DNA from: a virus
DNA: 49,458 nt
IMG/VR virus record: IMGVR_UViG_3300006854_000027
Coordinates: 1-49,458 of that record
Reading direction: 5' to 3' (one strand)
Part shown: one piece after another, positions 7,796 to 16,642 of the stretch
Position numbering within the stretch: the stretch's first letter is position 1
Layout: each line of letters begins with the position of its first letter
Notes under the pieces: model-generated
What the model saw: the letters and a program-made list of their open reading frames with translations, nothing else
Database searches by the model: none
What the model was told of the DNA's origin: nothing
Program-made: the position numbers and the translations under genes

Positions 7796-8182
7796 TCAAG
7801 CTTCCAAGAGATGAATGGTCCAGTTGGTCAATGCATTCCATTCATCGCGCGAGGTGTCCCACGTATCGACCAGCATGGACAGCGTCAGCGTTGCGCTTGG
7901 ATTGTCGGTGCCGCCCGCCAGCCCCGGCACGCAGACGACCGTGACCGGCATGCCCTGCCAGATGCCGATCAGTTCCGGCGCGTCCTGATCCTCGCAGGAT
8001 ATCGCCGCCGCGTATTTGCGAAACTGCGGCGCGGTCAGATTCAATAATCCGCCATTGATGGTGCGCCGCAGCCCGTTCTGGCTGGCGACCGGCGTCAGCG
8101 TCATGGTCAGGCCACGGCAGGAATAGTCGCCGAGGTCGATGCCGGTGAGCTCCAGCAACGTCGAACCGCTCAAGTGACCCAC
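7796..8182 (-). CDS. Tail protein downstream of the tape measure, 128 residues, GTG start
   Basis: The coding frame is the one with GIDLGDYSCRGLTMTLTPV and GIWQGMPVTVVCVPGL, a compact beta-type domain. The best start is GTG at 8182, which overlaps the last codons of the tape-measure gene; a TTG at 8173 is an alternative. Open frame further upstream is a shadow of the tape measure. From its position it is a distal tail or tail-completion protein. The family is not recognised. Confidence 0.65.
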   Translation of the reverse strand: MGHLSGSTLLELTGIDLGDYSCRGLTMTLTPVASQNGLRRTINGGLLNLTAPQFRKYAAAISCEDQDAPELIGIWQGMPVTVVCVPGLAGGTDNPSATLTLSMLVDTWDTSRDEWNALTNWTIHLLEA

Positions 8183-10428
8183 CCCGGCTTGCGCCCGGTC
8201 GAGGCCATGCGGCTCTTGACCGAGTAGCGCTTGAGCCGCGCCACGGTCTGATCGGTCAGTGTCGCCTCGAACGTCTGCCCGCTTGGCAATATGAACGTAT
8301 GCGAACTGCCCGATCCGTTTTGCGCCTGTCCGCCTTCGGCATAGCCGCGCGGTGCCAGCGCGCGGGAGAAATCGCGCGGCAGCAGCATCGCGTTGAGCGC
8401 GCCGAAAAAGCCAGCGCCATAATGGCTGACCGCGCGCGCGTTGATGACGTATTCGCGATCCGACAGCCACGCGAGAATGGAATCGCTCGTCGACGTGCCG
8501 GGTCCGCGTATCTGCCCGCCGCCCGCGAAGGGCTGGAATCCGCCGACCGTCGACGTGTCCGGCGCTTGAAAGCGGCTTTGAATCAGAATCGGATTGTTGA
8601 AGACGTCTTGAATGTTTTGCCATGCCTGCTGCGCGATGGTTCCGATCTGCGCCGCCCAATCGATGAACGACCCGAGCAAAGCCGACAGATCGGGCGGCTG
8701 CGCAAGACCCGCTTGCACCGCCTGTCGTGCCGACAGGCCCGCCTGATCGCCAATGTCCTTGAACTGATTGACGAGCTCCGCCTGCGCGTCCGCTGGCGGC
8801 GTCAGCGCCGTGCTCAGGCTTTGCGAGACTTGCGGCGCGGCTTGCGTGACCGCCGTCTCCACGGCGCTGACAAATTTGTTGCCGAACTGCTGCCCCTGCT
8901 GCGTGCCCTGATCGCCGCCAGCCTGCCGCTGCGCGATCAATGCTTCCTGAGCCGCGCGCCGCGCCCTGTCTTCCTGCGCCTGCAAGTCCGCGATGTCGAC
9001 GGTGGAAAAGACATCCTGTTTTTGCGTCTGTATTTGCGCGAGGGTCTGCAAGGCCGACTGAAGCCTGCCCGTCGCTTCCTTCAGCGCATTGGCGGCATCG
9101 GTGCCTTTTTGCAAACCCTGCGCGATCTGATTGCCCGCATTGATTCCAGCCGGGCCAAGATTGGCGAGCGACGCCGACACGTCGACGCTCTTGCCGAACG
9201 TGCCCTTGAAGGCGGCGGCGGCCTTTGTGCCAATCTCGGCAAATCCAGCTTCGTCGAATCCCTGCGTGCTTTCTTTGATGCCGCCGCTGACCGCTTCGCG
9301 CAATTTCTGCACGATAGCCCCGATGCTCGGAATTTCCGTGAAGGACTCGATCTGCCTGATGATGGCGAGAAGCTTCGCCGCTTCCTCGGCGCTGTCCTTG
9401 AGTCCCTGCGAGAGGCGCGCAATGTTCTGCACGAGCGCATCGGAAATATTGACCCCGGTCACGTTCTTGAAGCCGGTGCTGATCGTCGCCAGAAGCTTTT
9501 GCACCTCGTCGCCGAATGTCTTGATGGCTTTGCTGTCAAACGCGGCCTGTGCCTGCGGGGCAAACTTCTGCAGCGCGGCGGACAGATTTTGCAGATTGAC
9601 GCCGCCCTGATCGATGCGCGCGAAGAAATCCTGCGTGCTGGCGCCCGCCTGCCCGAGCGCCTCTTTCAGAAGATTGACGGTGCCGATCGGCAAGTCCTTG
9701 AGCGCGCTGCTCGTGATCGCCTGTCCGTCCTTGAAGGTGTTGAAAAATTTCTCGGCCGCTTTCTGCGCATCGTCCTGCGTCAGTCGACCGGCGCGCAGGA
9801 CATTGATGAAGGCGGTATAGGCATCGACCGCAAGCTGCACGTTCTGCTTGCCGCCACCCGGCAAGTCTTCCTCTTTCAGGGCGACAAAGCCCTTGGAAGC
9901 GTTGCTGACGGCGGCGATGCCGGTTTGCAGCGCGGTCAGTCCCGGCTGCAATTCCGAGACTTGCGCGCCGAATTTCTCGCCCGCCACTTGCAGCGCGTTG
10001 AACGCCTGCGCGCCCTTGTCCGCCGACTTGAACAGATCCTCCAGATTGCCCTTGGCGCGATCCGTGTTCTCCTGAAGCTTTGCCAGCCCCAATGTGGCGA
10101 GCGCACCCGCCGCCGCGCCCGCCAGCGCCAGTGACGAGTTGGCCACGCGGGCCAGCCCGCCAATGCCGCCAAGACTGACGCCGAGATCGGCCAGCACCGG
10201 CTTTAGCGCGCGCATCTGCGTCGAGAGTCTGATCGTCTTCTGCTCGGTGTCGGCAACAGCCGTGCCCGCCGCCGCCGCGCCCGCCGTGAAGCCGGTGAAG
10301 CTGTCGCCGGTCGCCCCGCCGAGCGCGTTGAATTGCGCGATGCTCGCTTCGCCCGCGACGTTGATGCGCGCGAGCTGCGCCTCGACCTGCTGCGCGCCAT
10401 CGAGCGTGATCAGTTCCTTGATCGCCAT
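8170..10428 (-). CDS. Tail tape measure protein, 752 residues
   Basis: It is long, Ala/Gln/Lys-rich and helical, with hydrophobic segments near residues 85-115 and a C-terminal motif block (FAGGGQIRGPGTSTSDSILAWLSDREYVINARAV) split over two short conserved stretches. That block is typical of siphophage tape-measure ends. It sits just after the tail-assembly genes. By the usual rule of about 1.5 angstrom per residue the tail would be near 110 nm long. The start TAATG overlaps the preceding gene's stop. No lysozyme domain was seen. Confidence 0.9.
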   Translation of the reverse strand: MAIKELITLDGAQQVEAQLARINVAGEASIAQFNALGGATGDSFTGFTAGAAAAGTAVADTEQKTIRLSTQMRALKPVLADLGVSLGGIGGLARVANSSLALAGAAAGALATLGLAKLQENTDRAKGNLEDLFKSADKGAQAFNALQVAGEKFGAQVSELQPGLTALQTGIAAVSNASKGFVALKEEDLPGGGKQNVQLAVDAYTAFINVLRAGRLTQDDAQKAAEKFFNTFKDGQAITSSALKDLPIGTVNLLKEALGQAGASTQDFFARIDQGGVNLQNLSAALQKFAPQAQAAFDSKAIKTFGDEVQKLLATISTGFKNVTGVNISDALVQNIARLSQGLKDSAEEAAKLLAIIRQIESFTEIPSIGAIVQKLREAVSGGIKESTQGFDEAGFAEIGTKAAAAFKGTFGKSVDVSASLANLGPAGINAGNQIAQGLQKGTDAANALKEATGRLQSALQTLAQIQTQKQDVFSTVDIADLQAQEDRARRAAQEALIAQRQAGGDQGTQQGQQFGNKFVSAVETAVTQAAPQVSQSLSTALTPPADAQAELVNQFKDIGDQAGLSARQAVQAGLAQPPDLSALLGSFIDWAAQIGTIAQQAWQNIQDVFNNPILIQSRFQAPDTSTVGGFQPFAGGGQIRGPGTSTSDSILAWLSDREYVINARAVSHYGAGFFGALNAMLLPRDFSRALAPRGYAEGGQAQNGSGSSHTFILPSGQTFEATLTDQTVARLKRYSVKSRMASTGRKPGWVT

Positions 10429-11078
10429 TACTTGCGCCCCTCATACGGTTCGACAAAGCGCTGATAGTAGCTGGCGAGACTTCGCGACGCTTCCTCGAAA
10501 GCGGCGTGCGTATCGAATTTCTTGGGAATGGCAACCGCTGGCACGCCGACAAACATCGGCACGAGCACCGTCTGCCGCAGCTTCTCGCCAAAGACTCCCT
10601 TGAGAAACGTCTTGCGCAATTGCCCGCGCGTCGCCCTGACGCCGGTCTGCAATGTTCCGCCGAGCATGGGCAGTCCGCCCGGGCGGCGCATGGTCGTCAG
10701 CGGCCCGATGAGGCGGATATATTGTTGCGGTGTCATGTGCTCGCGATCCTTGTAGGGCGGCACATTGTCGGTCGGAATCCAGATCAACGGATTGCCGCTG
10801 ATCGTGCTGCCTTTCTCGAAGATGTCGAGCCAGTTGATGGTCGAGTGGACCCAGACCGAAGGGTTGAGCACATAGCCCGAAGCTGGCTTGTTGAGCGCGC
10901 GCAACGATTTCTGCGTTTTCGGTCCGAAGCCAGCTTGCGCAATGACGGCGCGACCCTTGCTAACGGCATCCTTGCCGACCTGGCGCATCGCCAGAGTCGA
11001 CGCCTTGGCCATGATCTGCTGATAGGTCGTGGTCGCCCGTAGCCATTGCCCTTTTTCCGCGAAGGTTCTGATCTTCAC
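10428..11078 (-). CDS. Neck/tail assembly protein upstream of the tape measure, 216 residues
   Basis: GTG at 11078 overlaps (GTGA) the stop of the frameshifted chaperone frame, so the start is well supported. The protein is Arg/Lys-rich in its N-terminal half, followed by strands such as NPLIWIPTDNVPPY and VPMFVGVPAVAIPKKF. It resembles uncharacterised phage proteins found next to tape measures in alphaproteobacterial phages, but I cannot name the family with certainty. The role is inferred from position. Confidence 0.65.
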   Translation of the reverse strand: MKIRTFAEKGQWLRATTTYQQIMAKASTLAMRQVGKDAVSKGRAVIAQAGFGPKTQKSLRALNKPASGYVLNPSVWVHSTINWLDIFEKGSTISGNPLIWIPTDNVPPYKDREHMTPQQYIRLIGPLTTMRRPGGLPMLGGTLQTGVRATRGQLRKTFLKGVFGEKLRQTVLVPMFVGVPAVAIPKKFDTHAAFEEASRSLASYYQRFVEPYEGRK

Positions 11079-11263
11079 TTGCGATTCAATCGGGCGCTGG
11101 CGAGCTTGAGATAGCCCGCGACCTGTCGCGGCGTCATCAGCCAGACATCGCTTGTGGAGTGGCCACAGACTCCGATGAGGCTTTCGATTCCTTCGGCAAG
11201 ACCTTGAAGCGCAGTTTTCGCGCCGGTGGCGTCTTCGCCAGATGCGTGACGAGTTCGCCCCAC
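11075..11263 (-). CDS. Tail assembly chaperone, second frame (probable -1 frameshift extension)
   Basis: This open frame overlaps the 3' part of the chaperone gene in the -1 frame and runs on to TGA at 11075, which overlaps the GTG of the next gene. Its C-terminus (DVWLMTPRQVAGYL) resembles the W-x-x-TP-R signature of short tail-assembly chaperones in alphaproteobacterial phages and gene transfer agents. There is no good start codon with a Shine-Dalgarno inside the overlap. A candidate slip site is the A-run at 11215-11218 (codons CGA AAA CTG). The coordinates give the open frame; the true fusion point is unknown. Confidence 0.6.
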   Translation of the reverse strand: MGRTRHASGEDATGAKTALQGLAEGIESLIGVCGHSTSDVWLMTPRQVAGYLKLASARLNRK

Positions 11264-11616
11264 TGCTCGACGAAAGGGCCGACACCATCCGGGATCGTCT
11301 TGTCGGCGATCTTCTGCAAAGCGGCAAGCTGCTCCGTTGCCGAGTATTGACCGGCGATCTGCTCGGCCTGCTCGTTGCCGGGATGACCGAACCCGGCGGC
11401 GATGATCGCGGCGACGGCATGTCCGGCGACTTCCATCACCGCCTTGACCGTGATCTGCCCGTCGCGTTCGAAGCGCTCGGTCAGCCGCGTCATCAGATCG
11501 GGATAGGTGGTGATCAGATAGCCGATGCCTTCCATCGAAATTCCCGGCACGTCGATCTTCTTGCCTCTCAATACGACGATATCGGGCGCGTGATTGATGG
11601 ACAGGAAGTCGCTCAT
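11137..11616 (-). CDS. Tail assembly chaperone (gpG-type), 159 residues
   Basis: The gene lies between the tail-tube and tape-measure genes, where siphophages encode their chaperone pair. It starts with ATG at 11616, overlapping the tail-tube stop by ATGA. The protein is helical with an N-terminal strand region (DIVVLRGKKIDVPGI). Chaperones of this type wrap the tape measure during tail assembly, and a small fraction is made as a longer product by frameshifting. Confidence 0.7.
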   Translation of the reverse strand: MSDFLSINHAPDIVVLRGKKIDVPGISMEGIGYLITTYPDLMTRLTERFERDGQITVKAVMEVAGHAVAAIIAAGFGHPGNEQAEQIAGQYSATEQLAALQKIADKTIPDGVGPFVEQWGELVTHLAKTPPARKLRFKVLPKESKASSESVATPQAMSG

Positions 11617-12161
11617 GCGGTCAGACCTTCATGCAGGGCACGCAGCGTGAAATGGCCGAAGCCATGCACGGCGTGAAACTGTATCTTGCCCTGTAGCGGG
11701 ATCGTATTCCAGTCGTCATTATCGCGCACAAGGAAGAACTCGGCGGTGGGCGAGAGGTTGACGTAGCCGATCCAGTCGACCTGCGGGCCTTCGAGGTTGT
11801 CGCCAGCGATGCGCAGCACGCCGTTAAAGTTGGTCTTGGTCAATTGCATGATATCCCATCCGGCGCCGCCGGTATTGTCGGTGACGGTGCCAAGGGCGAA
11901 CATGCTGATGGCAAGCTGTGTGACCTCATCGAGCGTGAATTTCACCTCGCCGGTCGCCAGCGTCACAACGGTCTTGTCGATGCGTCGCGAGCCGCCATAG
12001 GTGCGGATGTGATCCTTGGTGGTGACGTTGTTGGCGATGGAAAAGTTGACCATGTTGCCAAGATCGAACTCGCCGGAGATGGCGTCGTCGGTCCAGTAAA
12101 CCTTGCCGGTGGGGATCTGATAGTTGGTGATCGCGGGTATGGTGCCGGGACTTACGGGCAT
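11613..12161 (-). CDS. Major tail (tube) protein, 182 residues
   Basis: It has the expected size, beta-rich make-up and place (after the tail terminator, before the chaperones). Strands such as ISGEFDLGNMVNFSIANNV and ATGEVKFTLDEV fit tail-tube folds. GGAGAATC precedes the ATG at 12161. Tube proteins form stacked hexamer rings around the tape measure. Confidence 0.75.
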   Translation of the reverse strand: MPVSPGTIPAITNYQIPTGKVYWTDDAISGEFDLGNMVNFSIANNVTTKDHIRTYGGSRRIDKTVVTLATGEVKFTLDEVTQLAISMFALGTVTDNTGGAGWDIMQLTKTNFNGVLRIAGDNLEGPQVDWIGYVNLSPTAEFFLVRDNDDWNTIPLQGKIQFHAVHGFGHFTLRALHEGLTA

Positions 12162-12176
12162 TGATGATTCTCCTTC

Positions 12177-12641
12177 TCAAAGCGTGGTGGGATTGAACGG
12201 GTAGGCGATGGAGAAATGCACGGTGAGATTGACTTCCGCCGAGCGGCCTTCGGCGAGCGACGTGGTGGCGGCGACATAGCGCGCCCCGCCATTGGGGATG
12301 CGCAGCGTCGCCGCGCGTCCGCCCGCCAGCTGCTCGATCTGACTGTCGAACAGAATCGCCTTCTGCACCTTGGCCAGCCATTCGTTGGTCACCGTGCCGA
12401 CATTTTCCGGGACGTCGCCGAGCGACACGACGATGGTGGGCGACATGCTCACGATGTTGATGGCCCCGCCGGTCGCGCGCAGGTTTTCGAAGGCTTCCTC
12501 GTCGCCGTCGAACAGCACGGCGGCGGGCAGCTTGCTGTCGGCGACGCGGTCGACATTGCGCCCCGCCGTCTCGACGCCGGGGATCGTGGCGATCACGTCG
12601 GCAATGCGGGCGAGGATGGCTTCGCGTCTCGACAGGGTCAT
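12177..12641 (-). CDS. Tail terminator / minor tail protein, 154 residues
   Basis: The N-terminal helix (SRREAILARIADVIATIPGV) followed by a beta sandwich that ends in HFSIAYPFNP matches the gpU-like tail-terminator pattern. Such proteins cap the tube and join it to the head. It is placed directly before the tail-tube gene, as usual. Confidence 0.7.
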   Translation of the reverse strand: MTLSRREAILARIADVIATIPGVETAGRNVDRVADSKLPAAVLFDGDEEAFENLRATGGAINIVSMSPTIVVSLGDVPENVGTVTNEWLAKVQKAILFDSQIEQLAGGRAATLRIPNGGARYVAATTSLAEGRSAEVNLTVHFSIAYPFNPTTL

Positions 12642-12642
12642 G

Positions 12643-12981
12643 TCAGGACTCGAACAGCAGGATCAGGCGTATCTCGCCATCGAATTCGCCGCCCGGCGAT
12701 GGCTTGGGCAAATAGGATTTTATCCGCCACGTCTGCCCGTTAACCACGACCGTACCTTGCGGCAAATCCGACACGAGAATGCCGACCGACTGGAGCTCCC
12801 GCGCACGGACGTCCACGACGGGGCGGATCGTATCGATCTGGCTTCGCGGATCGGTGATCGGAAGCCCGGCAGTCTTGTCGATGACGGTGACGGCTGCGGA
12901 TTGTCCACCGGAGGATGCAACGGTGGCCGGGACCCCGAGGGTATTATAGATCGGGTCATAGTGCGCCTGCCAATCGATCAT
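12643..12981 (-). CDS. Head-tail joining protein, 112 residues
   Basis: ATG at 12981 overlaps the preceding stop (ATGA). The beta-rich sequence (YNTLGVPATV; IRPVVDVRARELQSVGILVSDL; WRIKSYLPKP) and its place before the tail terminator fit a small head-tail joining or stopper protein. Open frame upstream of 12981 belongs to the neighbour's shadow. Confidence 0.65.
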   Translation of the reverse strand: MIDWQAHYDPIYNTLGVPATVASSGGQSAAVTVIDKTAGLPITDPRSQIDTIRPVVDVRARELQSVGILVSDLPQGTVVVNGQTWRIKSYLPKPSPGGEFDGEIRLILLFES

Positions 12982-13283
12982 GGATCGGGGTTCGCCGCGT
13001 TGGCGATGATCTGCAATTTCATGTCGTCGGCACCGGAAGGATTGACCGCGCGGATCGAGGCGAAGAACGCGCCGGGTTCGCAGACCTTGGTGTCGAACTG
13101 CGCCGTCCATGTGCCATCGGTCTGTAGGTCCATGGCCAGCGGCGGGTCGACCGACGCAACGCCGTTGGCATGCACGTAATCGAGATAGAGACTCACGCTG
13201 TCGGGCGTGGTGACAACACCCGCGGCGTCGCGCGGCGTCGAGGCGAAGACCAGCAGATTTCCCCGCACGATCTTGTCGGTCAT
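12978..13283 (-). CDS. Small virion protein with immunoglobulin-like strand pattern, 101 residues
   Basis: The start at 13283 overlaps the end of the giant repeat protein (ATGA). Strand phrases (NLLVFASTPRDAAG; SVSLYLDYVHANG; WTAQFDTKVCEPGAFFASIRAV) suggest one beta-sandwich domain, similar to small tail-associated or decoration domains. It lies between the repeat protein and the head-tail joining gene. The function is unknown. Confidence 0.6.
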   Translation of the reverse strand: MTDKIVRGNLLVFASTPRDAAGVVTTPDSVSLYLDYVHANGVASVDPPLAMDLQTDGTWTAQFDTKVCEPGAFFASIRAVNPSGADDMKLQIIANAANPDP

Positions 13284-16200
13284 ATCACTTCGCACCCCAC
13301 TTCGGTTTCGATGCTGCTCGGCGTCATGACAAAACCCATGTCGCTTTGCGCGACGACGGTCGCAAGCCTGGAGGACGTGACGGCGGTGCCGATGTCGCTC
13401 AGCCCGATGCTCGTCTCGATGCGCGATACGGTGATGACCGTCTCGATGTCGCAAATCTTCGGGCGGAAGATTCGCGACACCTTGCGCAGCAGCGTCTTGA
13501 TGTCCGCCCACAGCACCGTGAGAACCTTGGAGCGGGCGACGAAGATCGTTTTTCGGTCGCTGATCTGGAAGGCGAGCGTGAGCGCGCGCACACGGCTGCG
13601 CGTCAGCGTTTTGATGTCTGTTGTGCTGAAAGCGATCAGGCGCAGCTTGGCGGTGCTTCGCGTCAGTGTCTTGACGTCTGGGGTTGCAAACGCGATCCGG
13701 TGCGCGATGCGCTGGCTGAGCGTCTTGGCGTCGGCAATGGCGATCTGGATCGTGCGCGTTGCCGACCGGCGCAGGGTCTTCACGTCGGCGGTGCTGAATA
13801 TAATTGCGGCCAGTCGCGCGCGGATGCGGGTCAGGGTCTTGACGTCCGGCGTAGAGAACGTAACCGAGCGCAGAAACGCCTTGGACAAGGCCAAGGTTTT
13901 CAGATCGGGCGTGGCGAAGCTGATCGTTCGGGTCAGCCGGTTGATCAGCATCTTGGTGTCGCCGATAAAGACCGGGATCGTACGGCGGAACGTCAATCGC
14001 GCCGTGAGCGTCTTGAGATCGGGTGTGGAGATCGCCAGCGTGCGGGCGAGCCGCCGCTGCAGCGTTTTGACGTCGGGACTTTGGATCGTAATCGAGCGCA
14101 GAAACGCCTTGAGCGCCGCGAGCGTCTTCTGATCGGCAATGGCGACCGTGACGGTGCGCCTGATCGCGCGCGCCAGTGTCTTCACGTCGAGCGTCTGCAA
14201 GCTGATGGTGCGGCGCACCGCGCGCGACAATGTTTTCACGTCGGCGGTGGCAAAGCTGATCTGACCGCGCGAGCTTGGCACCGCGAGCAGCGTCTTGATG
14301 TCGCTCAATGCGACTGCAAGCGTCTTCGGCAAGCGCCGCGTGATGGTCTTGATGTCGGCGATCTGGATCGAGATCGTGCGCGCCGCCCCACGCGCCAAAG
14401 TTTTTATGTCCGCCGTGCTGATCGTAATGGCCAGCCGCTTTTGCAGGATGCGCGTGAGCGTTTTGACGTCCGCCGTGGCGACCGTGATCGTGCGCAAGAC
14501 GGCCTTGATGATCGTCAGCGTCTTGACGTCTGGCGTGACGAACGTGATCGCATGCATCGCGCTGCGCGTCAGTGTCTTCACGTCGCTCGTGGAGATCGTG
14601 ATCGTTCGTAGCAGGCGGCGCAGTGCGCTCAGCGTCTTGATATCCGCAAGGCTGATGGTGAACGTCTTGATCGCGCTGCGTGTCAACGTCTTGACGTCGA
14701 CAATTGAAACCGTGACGGCACGGTTGATGGCCTTGATCGTTGCCAGCGTTTTCAGATCGGGAGTCGAGAACGTCAGCGTCAAACGATGCGCGGCGGCCCG
14801 CGTCAGGATCTTGAGATCGAAGATCGAGACATTGATGGTGCGCCCCATCGAGCGGCTCAATGTCTTTACGTCAGGCGAGATAACGGAAATGAGCCGCGGC
14901 TGACGGCGCAGCAAAGTCTTAACGTCGGCGGTGGCAAACGTAATGGTTTGCGGGAAAGTGACTTGGCCCGAGATCAGTTGCGTGGCCAGCGTCTTCACGT
15001 CGGGCGAAGCCAGTAGAACGGCTCGCGGCAATCGGCGTGCCAGCGTCTTGATATCCGCTGTCGTGATCGTGATCGTCATGCGCGCCGACAGCTTTGTCGT
15101 CAGCGTCTTGATATCCGGGGTGGCGACAGTGACGATCCGTCGCATCGCGCGCAGCAACGTCTTCACATCGGCGGTGGAGATGGTGATCGTCTTCGACAGC
15201 GACTTGAGCCGCGTCAGCGTCTTCACGTCGGCAGTCGAGAACGTGATGGCCTTGGACAGCGCCTTGAGCCGCGTCACGCTCTTGATATCGGCGATGCCCA
15301 CGCCTTGCGCACGTAATGCGATGGTGGCCAAGGCCGTGCCGAAGACATTGCTCGGCTGCAACACAGTAATAAGCCTGCTGAAGCTGATCCTCCGGGTCAG
15401 CGTTTTGACGTCGGCGGTTGAAAACGTAATGGCCTTTGCCTGAGCCTTGATGCGCGTCAGCGTCTTGATATCGGCTAGGCCCGGTCCGGTCTGCCGCCGA
15501 TAGAGAATATTGAAGGCCGAGCCTGTGATATTGCTCGGCGAAGACATGATCTTGGTCGTGGCGATCCGATTGACGAGTGACTCGCCCTGCGTCTGTGAAA
15601 GCGTATTTGTTCTGGTGAACTTGAACTGCGTGAAGACGATCACGCCTTGCTGCGCCGCGCCGCCCGAGCCGTTGGACCGTCCGCCGCCGCCCGAACCGCC
15701 GCCCCATTGACCGCCCGCGCCGCCCGTGCTTGGCCCGGCATTGCCACCACCGCCACCGCCGCCCGAGTAGTTGGGTGCTACCGCATTGCCACCGGCACCG
15801 CCCGGTGATCCTGCCACACCGGCTGCACCGCCTGAGCCTGCGTCGCCCGAGCCGCCTGCCGTCGACGTCGTGGTCGAGGTCGGATTGCCCGCACCGTGCG
15901 GGCCGCCCGCGCCGCCGCCACCACCGCCCAATGCGTTGGACGCACCCGCGCTGTTGGAAAAGCCGCCGCGCTGGACGACCGCGCCGGTTGCCGGGTTGGT
16001 GTAGAAAGCCGAAGTGAGTGCCGAGGCAACGCCGGTTGCAGACGTGGCTGAAGCGAGCGCAGGTCCGCCTTTGGTGCCGACCTTGTTCGTCCCGGTCGTG
16101 GGAAACGCCGTGTCGTTGACCCACGTATCGCCGCCCGCCGCGCCATCCGAAGCGCCGCCGATCCCGACTTGGCAGGTCGGCGATGCCGTTCCGGCATAGG

Positions 16201-16642
16201 CGACGATCTTGGCATAACCGCCGCCCGGTCCGCCCGCGCCCGATGTCGAGGTCGAGGCCCCGTGCGCGCCGCGAGCTCCACCGCCGATGACCTCGACCGT
16301 GTTGGTCGTATCGCTGATGAAGTCTGAGCGAAGGTTGACGGTCTGGTTCGAGCCAGGACTTGCGGTGACGACGGTCTGCGCCATCACCAAGGTGCCGACG
16401 ACGTCCTCGCCGCGCCGGAATGCTAGATACCAGTCGTTGTTATGGCCCCACGGCTTTTGCGAGCGGACAAGGACAACGCCGATGTCGTGCGCCGGCTCAA
16501 ACGGTGCCCAATGCACCGGCTCGGCATAGCGCCGCCGTCCTTGCCAGTTCGGATTGCCGCCCCACCAGGGCAGCGGGTTATACGTGGATGCCGCCGAGCG
16601 GATAGTGACTGCCGGCAAAGATCGGGCTGACTGCCACGTCAT
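13280..16642 (-). CDS. Giant adhesin-like protein with glycine-rich domain and about 34 DxKTL repeats, 1120 residues
   Basis: Three regions can be seen. Residues 1-115 are a mixed N-terminal domain. About 118-325 are strongly Gly-rich (runs such as GGGGGGAGG), like the Gly-rich tip domains of phage adhesins. About 380-1070 is a tandem array of about 34 clear units built on a hydrophobic strand plus [AP]-D-[VI]-K-T-L-[TA]-R, 17-28 residues each, then three decayed units at the C-terminus (CDIETV, SDIGTA, SDMGFV). A regular beta structure, such as a solenoid or fibrous stack, is likely. The repeat units differ in DNA sequence, so the array is old and kept by selection. It overlaps the preceding gene by 65 bases. 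Confidence 0.8.
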   Translation of the reverse strand: MTWQSARSLPAVTIRSAASTYNPLPWWGGNPNWQGRRRYAEPVHWAPFEPAHDIGVVLVRSQKPWGHNNDWYLAFRRGEDVVGTLVMAQTVVTASPGSNQTVNLRSDFISDTTNTVEVIGGGARGAHGASTSTSGAGGPGGGYAKIVAYAGTASPTCQVGIGGASDGAAGGDTWVNDTAFPTTGTNKVGTKGGPALASATSATGVASALTSAFYTNPATGAVVQRGGFSNSAGASNALGGGGGGAGGPHGAGNPTSTTTSTAGGSGDAGSGGAAGVAGSPGGAGGNAVAPNYSGGGGGGGNAGPSTGGAGGQWGGGSGGGGRSNGSGGAAQQGVIVFTQFKFTRTNTLSQTQGESLVNRIATTKIMSSPSNITGSAFNILYRRQTGPGLADIKTLTRIKAQAKAITFSTADVKTLTRRISFSRLITVLQPSNVFGTALATIALRAQGVGIADIKSVTRLKALSKAITFSTADVKTLTRLKSLSKTITISTADVKTLLRAMRRIVTVATPDIKTLTTKLSARMTITITTADIKTLARRLPRAVLLASPDVKTLATQLISGQVTFPQTITFATADVKTLLRRQPRLISVISPDVKTLSRSMGRTINVSIFDLKILTRAAAHRLTLTFSTPDLKTLATIKAINRAVTVSIVDVKTLTRSAIKTFTISLADIKTLSALRRLLRTITISTSDVKTLTRSAMHAITFVTPDVKTLTIIKAVLRTITVATADVKTLTRILQKRLAITISTADIKTLARGAARTISIQIADIKTITRRLPKTLAVALSDIKTLLAVPSSRGQISFATADVKTLSRAVRRTISLQTLDVKTLARAIRRTVTVAIADQKTLAALKAFLRSITIQSPDVKTLQRRLARTLAISTPDLKTLTARLTFRRTIPVFIGDTKMLINRLTRTISFATPDLKTLALSKAFLRSVTFSTPDVKTLTRIRARLAAIIFSTADVKTLRRSATRTIQIAIADAKTLSQRIAHRIAFATPDVKTLTRSTAKLRLIAFSTTDIKTLTRSRVRALTLAFQISDRKTIFVARSKVLTVLWADIKTLLRKVSRIFRPKICDIETVITVSRIETSIGLSDIGTAVTSSRLATVVAQSDMGFVMTPSSIETEVGCEVI
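13430..15500 (-). repeat. In-frame tandem repeat array coding for DxKTL units
   Basis: The plus strand shows periodic GTCTTGAC, GTCTTCAC or GTTTTGAC words, the complement of the D-V-K-T-L codons, every 51-84 bases. Phase is kept in codons and unit length varies. It is a protein-level repeat and not a CRISPR or satellite array. Confidence 0.85.

Noticed and set aside
8299-10134. 611-residue plus-strand open frame
   Set aside because: It is the antisense shadow of the tape-measure gene; the composition is Arg/Leu-rich with no domain, and there is no Shine-Dalgarno or operon partner on that strand.
13170-14611. Long plus-strand open frames (320 and 421 residues) opposite the repeat protein
   Set aside because: Their apparent repeats are the mirror of the DxKTL codons on the minus strand. 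No ribosome-binding site, and neighbouring genes are all on the minus strand.
13430-15500. Periodic short repeats that could suggest a CRISPR array
   Set aside because: The repeats keep codon phase, vary in length and sequence, and code for a continuous protein. No identical repeats with unique spacers and no cas genes are seen.
14919-16124. 401-residue minus-strand frame inside the repeat protein gene
   Set aside because: It is an alternate-frame shadow caused by the biased Gly-rich and repeat codons, and has no start signal.
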